This document shows, piece after piece, positions 30,751 through 39,217 of a DNA stretch of 64,000 nt (the stretch's first letter is position 1; every line of letters begins with the position of its first letter). The notes under the pieces were generated by a model that saw nothing but the letters and a program-made list of their open reading frames with translations, was not told the DNA's origin and did not search any database. The stretch comes from Leptothoe kymatousa TAU-MAC 1615. Its GTDB lineage: Bacteria; Cyanobacteriota; Cyanobacteriia; Phormidesmidales; Phormidesmidaceae. The stretch lies in NCBI RefSeq assembly GCF_018739865.1, contig NZ_JADOER010000009.1:124001-188000 (forward strand), given 5' to 3'. The position numbers and the translations under genes were made by a program.

Positions 30751-31077
30751 GGTTGTTTTTCCGTACATCTGAACCCAGGCCTAGAAACGCTCACTGTGAT
30801 GCGGCCTTGAAGTTTCTATGGCCGAAATTAATCTAACGTTTACAAAATATTGCCCTGCAGGTTGTTTCTCCGTACATCTGAATCCAGGCCTAGAAACGCT
30901 CACTGTGATGCGGCTTTGAAGTTTCTATGGCCGAAATTAATCTAACGTTTACAAAATATTGCCCTGCAGGTTGTTTTTCCGTACATCTGAACCCAGGCCT
31001 AGAAACGCTCACTATGATGCGGCTTTGAAGTTTCTATGGCCGAAATTAATCTAACGTTTACAAAATATTGCCCTGCA
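30751..31077. repeat. Three tandem 109-bp repeats, each with an internal hairpin
   Basis: Units 30751-30859, 30860-30968 and 30969-31077 are head to tail and differ at only a few positions. Each begins GGTTGTTTTTCCGTACATCT (T or C at one site) and ends CAAAATATTGCCCTGCA. Inside each, GGCCTAGAAAC and GTTTCTATGGCC are inverted repeats separated by about 24 nt, able to form an RNA or DNA stem-loop. No protein frame runs through the array. It ends about 250 bp upstream of the PstS-like gene. Confidence 0.95.
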
Positions 31078-31326
31078 ATCTGAATCCGCCAAGCAAGGAA
31101 TAAACCTGCTGCATAAATAAGGCTGACCGACAGTGAATTTTTATAACGGCACTGGGAATACTCTGAAAAAATGTGCGCTATTACAGGCCCTCGATTGTTC
31201 ATTAGAACTGGTCATACCTGGGGGCAGGCTACCCCTCTTTTCAGAGTTATCTAGATTTAGTTGTACTTAATCGGGTTTTAACCAGCCTTTCATCTAATTA
31301 GGACGAATCAGTCCTTAAATAATGTT

Positions 31327-32418
31327 ATGCAAAAGTCTTCAAGTAGCGTTCCTCTGATTATTACTCTGGTCGGGTTAGGGCTCATTGCTAGCGTTTTTGG
31401 ATTTATCACATTCTTAGCAAGCGGTGGGTCAGAACCAGCCTTACAATCCAATAAAAATTCGAGTTCAACGCAAGATAATAGCCGCAATAACAGTGCGGTC
31501 AACGCACCAGCAGATGCGCCAAAAGACAACGGCAACGCCATAGCGGCCGTGCAAGAGGTGCCTAAGGGCCTGTTCAACTATGGTGGGAGCACCACCTGGG
31601 TACCGATACATGAGCCAGCGAATGCAGTGATTGCTGCTGCATTTCCGGACTTTCAACTGCGATATACCTTGCCCACTAGCGATCCCCCGGGTTCGGGGAC
31701 CGGCATTAAGATGCTGTTGGATGGTCAGCTGTCGTTTTCAGAATCCTCCCGGCCCCTCAAGGGCAATGAATATGATGCGGCCCAACAGCGAGGTTTCGCA
31801 TTGGAACAAATACCAGCGGCCATTGATGGCATTGCCCTGGCCGTAAACCCAGAGCTGGGAATGGACGGTTTGAGTATTGAGCAAATCCAGGCAATTTACA
31901 GAGGCGAAATTGGCAACTGGTCGGAGCTGGGAGGCCCTGATATACCGCTGACGGCCTATAGCCGGACGGCGGCGGCGGCGGGTACATCTGAATATTTTCT
32001 AGAATCCATTGTGGATGCGGAGGCCTTTGGAGAAAACGTAGTCTTTGTGGGCGATACGACGACCGGCGTCAAGGAAGTCGCCAATGATCCAGGGGGCATT
32101 TACTACGCTTCGGCCCCTGAAATTGTGAACCAATGTGCCATCTATGCCATTCCTGTTTCTAGTCGAGAACAGCCCGAAAACTTTGTAAATCCTTTCGACA
32201 ATATTTGGAGAACAGGGCAAAACTGCTTTAATCAAAAGAATACTGTTAATAAAGAAGGATTTCGGTCTGGGGACTATGCCCTAACTCGACGCCTATTTGT
32301 GATTGTCAAAGCCGATGGAGCCATTGACGAAACCGCTGGACGAGCCTATGCCGATATTTTGCTTTCTCCTGAGGGACAAGCCGTCATAGAAGACACGGGG
32401 TTTGTGGGTATCCGTTAG
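31327..32418 (+). CDS. PstS-like phosphate/substrate-binding protein of an ABC uptake system
   Basis: 363 residues: an N-terminal hydrophobic anchor (VPLIITLVGLGLIASVFGF), a low-complexity Ser/Asn linker, then a type II periplasmic-binding fold of the PstS-like group (FNYGGSTTWVPIHEP, the PPGSGTGIKMLLDG phosphate-loop-like segment, FSESSRPLKGNEYDAAQQRG and LAVNPELGMDGLSIEQIQAI). A non-cleaved anchor without lipobox Cys suggests membrane tethering. No permease or ATPase genes are adjacent, so it may be an orphan binding or sensing protein. The upstream tandem repeat array could influence expression. Confidence 0.85.
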   Translation: MQKSSSSVPLIITLVGLGLIASVFGFITFLASGGSEPALQSNKNSSSTQDNSRNNSAVNAPADAPKDNGNAIAAVQEVPKGLFNYGGSTTWVPIHEPANAVIAAAFPDFQLRYTLPTSDPPGSGTGIKMLLDGQLSFSESSRPLKGNEYDAAQQRGFALEQIPAAIDGIALAVNPELGMDGLSIEQIQAIYRGEIGNWSELGGPDIPLTAYSRTAAAAGTSEYFLESIVDAEAFGENVVFVGDTTTGVKEVANDPGGIYYASAPEIVNQCAIYAIPVSSREQPENFVNPFDNIWRTGQNCFNQKNTVNKEGFRSGDYALTRRLFVIVKADGAIDETAGRAYADILLSPEGQAVIEDTGFVGIR

Positions 32419-32472
32419 GGCTGTTCCGGCTTACACTTTTAGCCATGGAGAGAACGTGATATAGGCTAACGG

Positions 32473-33198
32473 ATGCAGCGGATTACCATTGACCCAGATC
32501 AACTGGGATCATCAGACACCCTACAACTAACCCGCGAACAAACCCATTATTTGCAGCGGGTGTTACGCCTCAAGTCGGGGGATCTGTTTATTGCCCAGGA
32601 TGGGGCAGGCCATCAATGGCGCAGCCAGCTGATGGAGGTATCGGGGCAAGCCAAAATTCTCTCTGACCTGGCCCCAAAGCCACCACCTGCAAGTCTGGAG
32701 CTGGTGGCGGCCCTGCCCAAGGCTGGGTTTGATGATGTTGTTCGTCAAGCAACAGAGCTGGGGGTGACGGCAATCTATCCTATTCTCAGCACCCGTACCC
32801 TACTCAAGCCGAGCCCTAAAAAAATAATGCGTTGGCAGCGCATTGCCCAGGAGGCATCTGAGCAATGCGAACGGGGCCATGTGCCTCAAATTTTTGCCCC
32901 TGAAAGTTTTGAACATTGGATTAACAATGTTCCTAACAATTCGGGGAACTTTTTTTGCGTTGCTCGCGTCAATGCACCTACATTGTTAACACGTGTACAA
33001 TCGCTTCTGGTCGATTCGCCTCAGCAATCGCTTCGCGTTGTGGTTGGTCCAGAAGGGGGCTGGACAAATAGGGAAATTACGGTTGCGATCGCTCATGGCT
33101 ATCAGCAGACCTCACTTGGGTCAGGAATATTACGTGCAACAACAGCTTCATTAACAGCTTTGGCGATTGTCTCATCAGCCAGAGAACAGTTGATTTAA
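32473..33198 (+). CDS. rsmE: 16S rRNA (uracil(1498)-N(3))-methyltransferase
   Basis: SPOUT-class methyltransferase that methylates U1498 in helix 44 of 16S rRNA. An N-terminal PUA-like part (LTREQTHYLQRVLRLKSGD) is followed by the knotted SAM-binding core with RVVVGPEGGWTNREI and LGSGILRATTASLTAL. 241 residues, normal for the family. The start ATG at 32473 (MQRITIDPDQL) matches the family opening. About 55 bp after the PstS-like gene. Confidence 0.95.
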   Translation: MQRITIDPDQLGSSDTLQLTREQTHYLQRVLRLKSGDLFIAQDGAGHQWRSQLMEVSGQAKILSDLAPKPPPASLELVAALPKAGFDDVVRQATELGVTAIYPILSTRTLLKPSPKKIMRWQRIAQEASEQCERGHVPQIFAPESFEHWINNVPNNSGNFFCVARVNAPTLLTRVQSLLVDSPQQSLRVVVGPEGGWTNREITVAIAHGYQQTSLGSGILRATTASLTALAIVSSAREQLI

Positions 33199-33205
33199 GT
33201 CCACT

Positions 33206-33485
33206 TCGCGTGTTTGTTCGGATGGCCAGAAAAATCAGCTTTAATTACATTAAAGGAATTATAAAGGTGCGTTTGACTTTACTAGCCTTTTAATGTAGCT
33301 CAAGGGTTTAGCATTTATTAATCGATTACTATGCACGATTCCAGCTAAAACTAATACACACCTTCAAGACTGAAATCTGAACTTAACGCAAGCAGAGAAA
33401 AATTGTTAACGCATCTGCTAAATAAAGATTTTTATAAAAATGCAATTGATGTTAACAAATCTCGCGTATTTGTTCGGATGGCCAG
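33206..33485. repeat. Pair of 24-bp direct repeats in the rsmE-arsR intergenic region
   Basis: TCGCGTGTTTGTTCGGATGG plus CCAG (33206-33229) recurs with one change at 33462-33485. The roughly 400-bp intergenic is otherwise AT-rich with no coding frame. The repeats lie upstream of the ArsR-family gene and could be regulatory, or relics of a duplicated 3' end. Confidence 0.6.
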
Positions 33486-33595
33486 CTGATTTAACTTTAG
33501 TTAATTTAAAAAAAGTTCAAATCACATGGGTTAGTATGTTTCATCCTACCTATGTGCCTTGGATATGGGGTTTAGTGTTTCATTAATCTATCATC

Positions 33596-33871
33596 ATGCA
33601 AAGTTCAGCCAATAAAGATCACGTATTTTCAGGGTTTCACGCATTATCTGAACCAATTCGCATTCAAGTTTTAGAGCTTTTGCGCGAAGGAGAGTTTTGT
33701 GTAGGCGACATGTGTGAGCGCCTTAGCATTGCTCAGTCAAAACTGTCTTTCCACCTAAAAACACTTAAGCAAGCCGGTCTTGTCACAGCGCGACAGCAAG
33801 GACGCTGGATGTACTATAGTATTAATCCCGATCAGCTTAATGTATTGGAAACCTATCTTTCCAGCTATTAG
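33596..33871 (+). CDS. ArsR/SmtB family winged-helix regulator (variant metal site)
   Basis: 91 residues with the ArsR fold: ALSEPIRIQVLELLREGEF, CVGDMCERLSIAQSKLSFHL (recognition helix), LVTARQQGRWMYYSINPDQL. Classical arsenic sensors have a CxC pair in an ELCVCDL motif; here the helix reads EFCVGDMC, with C35 kept, Gly instead of the second Cys and another Cys at 40, so it may sense a different ligand or use a different Cys pair. It is closely similar to the arsR product at 38732. No metal-transport gene is directly adjacent; a strong terminator follows. Confidence 0.85.
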   Translation: MQSSANKDHVFSGFHALSEPIRIQVLELLREGEFCVGDMCERLSIAQSKLSFHLKTLKQAGLVTARQQGRWMYYSINPDQLNVLETYLSSY

Positions 33872-33954
33872 CTGCCTAAACCGAGTGCTGCTGACGACAA
33901 CAAACAAAAGCAGTAATCGTCGTTTTGGTAACGAATAGCTCAGTTTGAATATCT

Positions 33955-34003
33955 CAAAAAACACGGTGTACTGTTTTGTTTTAGACAGTACACCGTGTTT
34001 TTT
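33955..34003. terminator. Strong rho-independent terminator after the ArsR-family gene
   Basis: Perfect 14-bp stem ACACGGTGTACTGT (33961-33974) / ACAGTACACCGTGT (33985-33998), flanked by A's on the left and T's on the right. It can serve the plus-strand regulator and the minus-strand gene ending at 34102. Confidence 0.92.
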
Positions 34004-34101
34004 AAGGTCTGGCTTCCACTAAATTCGACGTTTTTAAGGGTTAAACCACCGTGGAGAGTCTGTTCTTGGCAAATATTGTTATCTTTGCCATGGTTAATCC
34101 C

Positions 34102-34485
34102 CTAGGGGGCTTGAATTTGCCGGTGAACACGGTCCAATAGAACATCAACCTGGGAGATATCTGCCCTGGTGAAACTATGGGCCGCCATGCGATCATAAAT
34201 AAAGGCGGCATCAACGGGTTCGGCTTCGATGGCTTGCAGGACCATGGCCACGGTTTCTGGGGTAACGGGCAGGGGGGTAGCCGTTTGGGCATAGTAGGCA
34301 TCGGCAACTTTGGCAACGGCAACTGCGATCGCACGCTGACGGGGCGTATAGTCAGCCCACAGAGAAGACTTGACAATGCCGGGGGAGGCCTGAACCGACC
34401 CCGGCTGGCTCAACACCGTAGGACTGGCCTCCGCTGGGGCCAGACACCCCATCACCACCACTATGCCTAAAAGAATATGTTTCAT
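34102..34485 (-). CDS. Small secreted protein, function unknown
   Basis: About 127 residues from the ATG at 34485 (MKHILLGIVVVMGCLAPAEA), a convincing signal peptide with an Ala-x-Ala-like cleavage region; an ATG five codons earlier (34500) is also possible. The mature part is helical, with WADYTPRQRAIAVAVAKVADAYY and DAAFIYDRMAAHSFTRADIS, and no Cys. I recognise no family. The stop is about 100 bp from the bidirectional terminator. At 34560-34574, upstream of the start, is the palindrome TTGTGTC-A-GACACAA. Confidence 0.65.
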   Translation of the reverse strand: MKHILLGIVVVMGCLAPAEASPTVLSQPGSVQASPGIVKSSLWADYTPRQRAIAVAVAKVADAYYAQTATPLPVTPETVAMVLQAIEAEPVDAAFIYDRMAAHSFTRADISQVDVLLDRVHRQIQAP

Positions 34486-34559
34486 GCCGTTGTAGCTCAT
34501 TTGCAGCGATAGCCATAGCTTAAGCGAGGCACCTTTCCAAAGGGATGCCCCTTAGTGTC

Positions 34560-34574
34560 TTGTGTCAGACACAA
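34560..34574. promoter_or_regulatory. Short perfect palindrome TTGTGTC-A-GACACAA
   Basis: Seven-base arms around one central base, about 75 bp upstream of the secreted-protein start. Its size and position fit a dimeric-regulator operator, but no regulator can be assigned. Confidence 0.35.
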
Positions 34575-34635
34575 AAATGCCATGGCAAAATCAACGGCCC
34601 CCTAGCCCACTCAAAACGAACCGTGGCGCAAAACG

Positions 34636-34718
34636 CTAACAGTCTTGACCCATGACCAAGCGGCCATCATGGGTATGATAGATACCCGTAGGTTCAAGCA
34701 CAGACTCCGGGGCGGCGA
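34636..34718 (-). pseudogene. C-terminal relic of a filamentous-haemagglutinin-type gene (3' copy)
   Basis: The minus strand here encodes, without a start, about 25 residues ending ESVLEPTGIYHTHDGRLVMG then QDC and a stop. This matches the last residues of the intact adhesin 34748-37735 (IQEPAGIFQLADGRLIMSQE then CS). It is in a different frame from that gene and stops upstream immediately, so it is a leftover of another family member. Confidence 0.7.
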
Positions 34719-34747
34719 AAACGTTTTATTGGCATCAGTGGATCACA

Positions 34748-37735
34748 TTAGGAACATTCCTGGCTCATAATCAGACGACCATCGGCCAGCTGAAAAATAC
34801 CTGCGGGCTCTTGAATACTATCATTTGACTGAGATCCAACCGATGGAGGCATGATCTCCACCCCACCGGTGGAGTAGGCACTGCCAAAACGCCCCGTTGG
34901 AGCTTCAGCCAGATCACTACTCCCCGTTAACGTTAAAGCACCGTCTGCTTGGGCCGATGCCACACAGGAGGTGGCGATGAGAGTATCGGTATTAACAAAC
35001 AGAGTGGGTAAATCTGTCAGGTTGTTTTGAATAAAGCCCGTATCCAGGGTGGTTAAGTTAACGGCACCGCTAATTCCTTGTTCAGAGCTAGCGGTGATAT
35101 CGCTAAGGGGGGTGGGCCGGGGTCGTGATTCGATGCCAAAGATGCCCTGGGCCGTAATATTGACCTGACCACCAGATCCGGTAAAGGCATTGGCAGTAAT
35201 GTCGCTATCTTCGGTGGGAATAGCAACAATCAGGGGGGCAACAATGTTTATATTCCCGCCATTGCCCCCTGAGGCAGCTGTGCCCCCGGTAGCCGTAATC
35301 TGACTGTTGGTGCGGAGCAACAAAATGTCGTCTAGGGTAAGGGAGATATTGCCGCCATCTACGGCATCGGACTCCGCATTGATCAGGCTGGCATTGACCA
35401 GTTCTAAACGGTTGGTGATGACATCTATGTTGCCGGCCTGGTTGTTAGACCGAGAAATAACTGAGAGTTCTCCATTGTCGAGGCGCACCTGTTCTGCGGC
35501 CCTAATGCGAATATCGCCCGCATCGCCCGCACCAGCGGTACCCGTATTTAATTCGGCACCATTGGAAATGGTCAATGTATTGGCCATAACTTCAATATCA
35601 CCGCCATCACCGATGGCATTTTCCCTGACCGTGCTGAAAACGGCACTGGGCTCTGTTTGGTCTGCACTGGTGCCATCAAAAATTGCCTGATCTTGTATCT
35701 CGAGGCGAATATTACCCGCATTTCCCTGGCCAAAGGTACTAGTGGCTAATTGCGCTCCATTGGTGACGGTCAGACTGTTCGTGACAACTTTTACCTCACC
35801 ACCATTGCCCGTGGCGTCCATGCCCACGGAACTAGTGATGGAACTCGAACCAGAACTAGCAATGTCTGTGCCATCAAAGAAGACATTCCCCTGGAACTCA
35901 AAAACAGCGTCGTCGGTGCCGCCGTCCAGCACAACACTCTCTTGGGCATTAATTGAAACATCCCCGGCATTGCCTAGGCCCAACGTGCCAGCGCCAATAC
36001 CTCCACCATTGCGCAGGGAAAGAGAATTAGCAACAACAGTAATATTGCCCCCGGTGCCAATGGCCTCTGGACCCACTGCACTAATGATCCCATTGGGGTT
36101 ATCGATGCCATCCACTGAAATATTACCTTCAATGTTTAGGATAATATCCCCGGCGTCTCCTGTTGCCAATGCCCCCGAAGATATAGATGCTGTTTTACCC
36201 AACAGATTGAGATTGCCAGCATTAATTTCAATATTGCCGCTGTCGCCCCCAGCTTCTGAGAACGATGAGGTTAAGATCACTGCACGTTGATCGCTCTTAC
36301 CATCGATCACGACGTCATCTCGGATGTTGAGAATTAAGTTACCAGCATCGCCTACCCCAAATGATGTAGCCCCTAGGTTAGCGCCATTAACTAGTTCTAA
36401 AGCGCCACCAGCGATGGTGATATTGCCGCTATTACCCACGCCTGTTGCTTGAACAGCACTAATTAACAAGCTTAGTGTTTCATCCGTTTTCGTCCCACCT
36501 ATGGTTACTTTTTCAGTTGCATTGATATTGATATCGCCTGTATTCCCTGTACCGGCATTACTCGACACAATCGATGCGCCATTAACTACTTGCAGGGTAC
36601 CGGTTGAAATCGTAATGTTGCCGCTATTGCCAATGGCACCGGGGCTAATTGTATTGATCAGAGAAGGGGCACCGGGGCTATCGCTAAGGCCATCTAGCAC
36701 CACGGTGTTTCTAGAATCGATGAGAATATCGCCAGCATTACCTTGGCCAAAGACAATGGAGCCCAGCTGACTCGTCCCCAATAGGACAAGGTCGTTTGTT
36801 GTGATGTTAATGTCTCCTACTTGTTCACTTGTCGTGGCCACCAGCGCAGTAACAATAGCAGAGGCAATGGATGCATTAGACAGCGTTAGGTTGTCGGCAT
36901 ATATGGCAAAGTTTTCATTGCCGGTTGTTGTGATACTCGCGATCGCACTATTATTCAGGTCAATATCTGCTTTATCTACGGTAGAAGGTATCGCCAGGGC
37001 ATAGGTGTCGGGGGAGAAACCGACTTGGCCACTGGTTGCGATCGCGCCAATTTCTGTGCGGGTCCCAAATACGGTTAACTGCGCATCCTCAAAGAGAACA
37101 TTCCCCCCAAGCAAAACAAGAGATTCACCGGCTGGCACCTGCAGCCCCGAGTTAGGGCTGCCTAGGGGCGCTAGGGTACGGGCCCGATTAACAATGTCCC
37201 CGGTTGGCTGGGTGCCCCTAAACAAAAAAGCCGATGGATTAACCGTCAGCAGCTGCTCTGAACCTGGGATAAGGGCGCTGAAGGTGCCACCATCTCCAAA
37301 TTCAACCGCGTCTGCCGTGGTGGCAATAAACGAACCTTGCAAATTGAGGCTGGCCCTAGGGCCAAACACTATGCCGCTGGGGTTGAGCAAAAATAAATCG
37401 GCATCTGAACCAAACGTGCCCAATAAGCCATTAATTTCGGACGGGCTGCCCCCGGTTACGCGGCTAAAGATATTAGCAATGTCGGGGACGCTAATAAAAA
37501 AGACGGTTTCGCTAGGGTCAATGTTAAAGGACTCAAAACTATGGAATAGATTTTGCCCCGCCGTGGTGCCACCGTCTATTAGGAACAGGTTAGGTATGGC
37601 AGAGTTGACTTGGGTACCCACTGTGGTATCTGGAATGGGGGCCGCAGCGACAGAACTATTTCGAAAAAAAATTGCGGCTGGCAATAGTGCCAAGGCCAAA
37701 CTTAGCCATAGCAAAGAGGTATAACATTTTTTCAT
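34748..37735 (-). CDS. Filamentous haemagglutinin-like adhesin, two-partner secretion (TpsA) type
   Basis: About 995 residues from the ATG at 37735 (MKKCYTSLLWLSLALALLPA, a signal peptide); the frame opens 16 codons earlier at 37783, inside a relic. After it comes the TPS/haemagglutination-activity domain (GGTTAGQNLFHSFESFNIDP, FSRVTGGSPSEINGLLGTFG, ADLFLLNPSGIVFGP). The remainder is a right-handed beta-helix of about 70-residue repeats (GNSGNITI..., GNAGDI...). The C-terminus carries EPAGIFQLADGRLIMSQE plus CS, conserved in two relics beside the gene. Export would need a TpsB outer-membrane transporter, absent here. Confidence 0.92.
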   Translation of the reverse strand: MKKCYTSLLWLSLALALLPAAIFFRNSSVAAAPIPDTTVGTQVNSAIPNLFLIDGGTTAGQNLFHSFESFNIDPSETVFFISVPDIANIFSRVTGGSPSEINGLLGTFGSDADLFLLNPSGIVFGPRASLNLQGSFIATTADAVEFGDGGTFSALIPGSEQLLTVNPSAFLFRGTQPTGDIVNRARTLAPLGSPNSGLQVPAGESLVLLGGNVLFEDAQLTVFGTRTEIGAIATSGQVGFSPDTYALAIPSTVDKADIDLNNSAIASITTTGNENFAIYADNLTLSNASIASAIVTALVATTSEQVGDINITTNDLVLLGTSQLGSIVFGQGNAGDILIDSRNTVVLDGLSDSPGAPSLINTISPGAIGNSGNITISTGTLQVVNGASIVSSNAGTGNTGDININATEKVTIGGTKTDETLSLLISAVQATGVGNSGNITIAGGALELVNGANLGATSFGVGDAGNLILNIRDDVVIDGKSDQRAVILTSSFSEAGGDSGNIEINAGNLNLLGKTASISSGALATGDAGDIILNIEGNISVDGIDNPNGIISAVGPEAIGTGGNITVVANSLSLRNGGGIGAGTLGLGNAGDVSINAQESVVLDGGTDDAVFEFQGNVFFDGTDIASSGSSSITSSVGMDATGNGGEVKVVTNSLTVTNGAQLATSTFGQGNAGNIRLEIQDQAIFDGTSADQTEPSAVFSTVRENAIGDGGDIEVMANTLTISNGAELNTGTAGAGDAGDIRIRAAEQVRLDNGELSVISRSNNQAGNIDVITNRLELVNASLINAESDAVDGGNISLTLDDILLLRTNSQITATGGTAASGGNGGNINIVAPLIVAIPTEDSDITANAFTGSGGQVNITAQGIFGIESRPRPTPLSDITASSEQGISGAVNLTTLDTGFIQNNLTDLPTLFVNTDTLIATSCVASAQADGALTLTGSSDLAEAPTGRFGSAYSTGGVEIMPPSVGSQSNDSIQEPAGIFQLADGRLIMSQECS

Positions 37736-37755
37736 TGGGGGCAAATGCAGTGACA

Positions 37756-37911
37756 TCAAGAACATTCCTGACCCATAACCCACCGACCGTCGGTCAGTTG
37801 GTAAATGCCAGAAGGTTCTTGAATCCTATCATTTGGCTGCTTTAGCCCAGATTTTTCAGAACAAGCTAACGTTCTCTCAAAGCAGATAATAACCGGGACA
37901 TGGCCAGAGCC
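37756..37911 (-). pseudogene. C-terminal relic of a second filamentous-haemagglutinin-type gene (5' copy)
   Basis: Reading the minus strand, an open stretch of about 50 codons after a TAG near 37917 ends IQEPSGIYQLTDGRWVMGQE then CS and TGA (37756-37758). It lies just upstream (5') of the intact adhesin and aligns with the adhesin's own C-terminus. No start or beta-helix part is present, so it is the truncated 3' end of a tandem paralogue. Confidence 0.75.
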
Positions 37912-37953
37912 CTATGGGAATACCCCATAAATGCAGACTCACTTCACTATACG

Positions 37954-38099
37954 GCTAGTGCAGCGTCAACGCTAAAAATTGGGATTCTGCCTTGATGAAG
38001 AGTAAAGGGTAAAGAGTCACGCTTCATCTCGTTTACCCTTTACTTTTTACTGACCTTATCCTAAATCTTACGCTGGACAGACCACTAGCTGGGGTTTGG
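37954..38099 (-). repeat. MITE-like intergenic repeat, family 2, copy A
   Basis: About 146 bp with termini GCTAGTG and CACTAGC and a long internal hairpin (AGTAAAGGGTAAA / TTTACCCTTTACT). On the minus strand it reads GCTAGTGGTCTGTC, then TAAGATTTAGGATAAGG, and ends GACGCTGCACTAGC. Related copies lie at 43477-43596 and 57951-58063. No coding capacity. Confidence 0.75.
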
Positions 38100-38129
38100 G
38101 CTAGAAAATTAGCGTTGCGGCATCTCGCC

Positions 38130-38534
38130 CTAAACCACTGTTTCGATCAGGGCCTCGACCCGCTCTTTGACTTCATCGCGCACTCGGGGAAAAATCTCGG
38201 GTTGCTCGGCGGGATCGTCTAGCTGCCAATCGTCAAAATAGTCCCGCTCTAACCACTCGGGGGGGAGGCTCACACCGCAGCCGCACATAGAGATGACCAC
38301 ATCAAAGTCTTCTGGCTTAAATTCGCTGAGGGCATTGGAGGTTTGGTGGGTGATGTCAATGGCAATGTCCTTCATGGTTGCGATCGCTTCTGGACGCACC
38401 TGGCTAGCTTCCAAACCAGAGCTAGTCACCTTAATTTTGCCAGCCCCTAAAATTCTTGCAAAGCCTTCCGCCATCTGAGAACGAGACGAATTTTTCTTAC
38501 ACACAAACATGACACACTTCATAGGCGTCTCCAT
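38130..38534 (-). CDS. arsC: Arsenate reductase, low-molecular-weight phosphatase family
   Basis: 134 residues from 38534, or 130 from an internal ATG at 38522 (MKCVMFVCKKNSSRSQMAEG). The P-loop C-x5-R (CKKNSSR, C12 and R18) is the active site of LMW-PTP-type arsenate reductases; a second pair C84/C86 (SMCGCGVSL) and DDWQLDDPAEQP match cyanobacterial/thioredoxin-type ArsC. It reduces As(V) to As(III). Divergent from arsR, so one intergenic region of about 200 bp controls both. No arsB/acr3 exporter is adjacent; the operon instead carries the ArsJ route. Confidence 0.93.
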   Translation of the reverse strand: METPMKCVMFVCKKNSSRSQMAEGFARILGAGKIKVTSSGLEASQVRPEAIATMKDIAIDITHQTSNALSEFKPEDFDVVISMCGCGVSLPPEWLERDYFDDWQLDDPAEQPEIFPRVRDEVKERVEALIETVV

Positions 38535-38542
38535 TGAAATCG

Positions 38543-38564
38543 TTCATCCATCTAACTCGATGAA
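38543..38564. promoter_or_regulatory. Possible ArsR operator near the arsC start
   Basis: Inverted repeat TTCATC-N10-GATGAA just upstream of the arsC start. With TTCAAA words near 38708-38722 ahead of arsR, it marks the divergent region as a probable ArsR-controlled promoter pair. The sequence is short and this is inference. Confidence 0.35.
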
Positions 38565-38731
38565 TACATCCTGCCAGCCTCCCCTGAGAAGAGTCTGAGG
38601 GGAAGATTAGCGTGGAACTTGGAATGATATAGCAATCCAGCAAGATCCATCCATATCATCAGCAAGTACGCCATTTTTCCCCGCTTACCCAAGGGAACCG
38701 CTATCATTTCAAATAGATTCAAACTAGCGCC

Positions 38732-39046
38732 ATGACAACGACCACCCAGAGTCCTGTACTGTCACTCTTCCAGGCATTTGCTGACCCCTACCGCGTGCAG
38801 GTGGTGGAGCTATTGCGCGACCAGGAACTCTGCGCCTGTGACATCGCACAGCATTTGGGCATCAGCGCATCGAAGCTGTCCTTTCATCTAAAAACCCTAA
38901 AAGAAGCAGGCATTGTCCAGGGTCGGCAGGAAGGCCGCTGGATTTACTATCGTCTGAACCTGCAACAGTTCCTTGTGCTAGAGCAATATTTCTCAGAATT
39001 TCGCCGCAACAGCCCAGTTTTACCCGCCCGTAACTGCCCAGACTAA
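38732..39046 (+). CDS. arsR: ArsR family arsenic-responsive repressor
   Basis: 104 residues, winged helix. The sensor helix reads QELCACDIAQHLGISASKLS, with C34 and C36 forming the CxC of classical As(III)-sensing ArsR (ELCVCDL type), so trivalent arsenic should release it from DNA. FHLKTLKEAG and GRWIYYRLNLQQ complete the wing. It sits between divergent arsC and the downstream GAPDH/arsJ pair. It closely resembles the regulator at 33596 but has the complete CxC. Confidence 0.93.
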   Translation: MTTTTQSPVLSLFQAFADPYRVQVVELLRDQELCACDIAQHLGISASKLSFHLKTLKEAGIVQGRQEGRWIYYRLNLQQFLVLEQYFSEFRRNSPVLPARNCPD

Positions 39047-39157
39047 TAGCCCTGGCTCCTTTTTCGTAATTGATGGGGCTGTGGTGGGCCCCACACTGTC
39101 CGACGCCCATACTTGAAATAATTTTGAAACGTTTTCGCCAAACGTCGTCTACACGAC

Positions 39158-39186
39158 TTGACAGTTCAAGCTGAATTGAAATAATA
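39158..39186 (+). promoter_or_regulatory. Promoter with inverted-repeat operator ahead of the GAPDH-arsJ pair
   Basis: TTGACA (39158-39163), a 17-bp spacer and ATAATA (39181-39186) form a good sigma-70-like promoter. The spacer holds TTCAA-GCTGAA-TTGAA (39165-39180), an inverted repeat positioned so that a bound ArsR dimer would block RNA polymerase. The start codon follows about 32 bp later. Confidence 0.65.
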
Positions 39187-39217
39187 AAACTGTCGGTACA
39201 TTCCCCTTGGGATTTCT

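Noticed and set aside
37005..37724. Long open frame on the plus strand opposite the adhesin gene
   Set aside because: It mirrors the codon bias of the Gly/Asn/Ile-rich beta-helix gene on the other strand; no domain or start signal.
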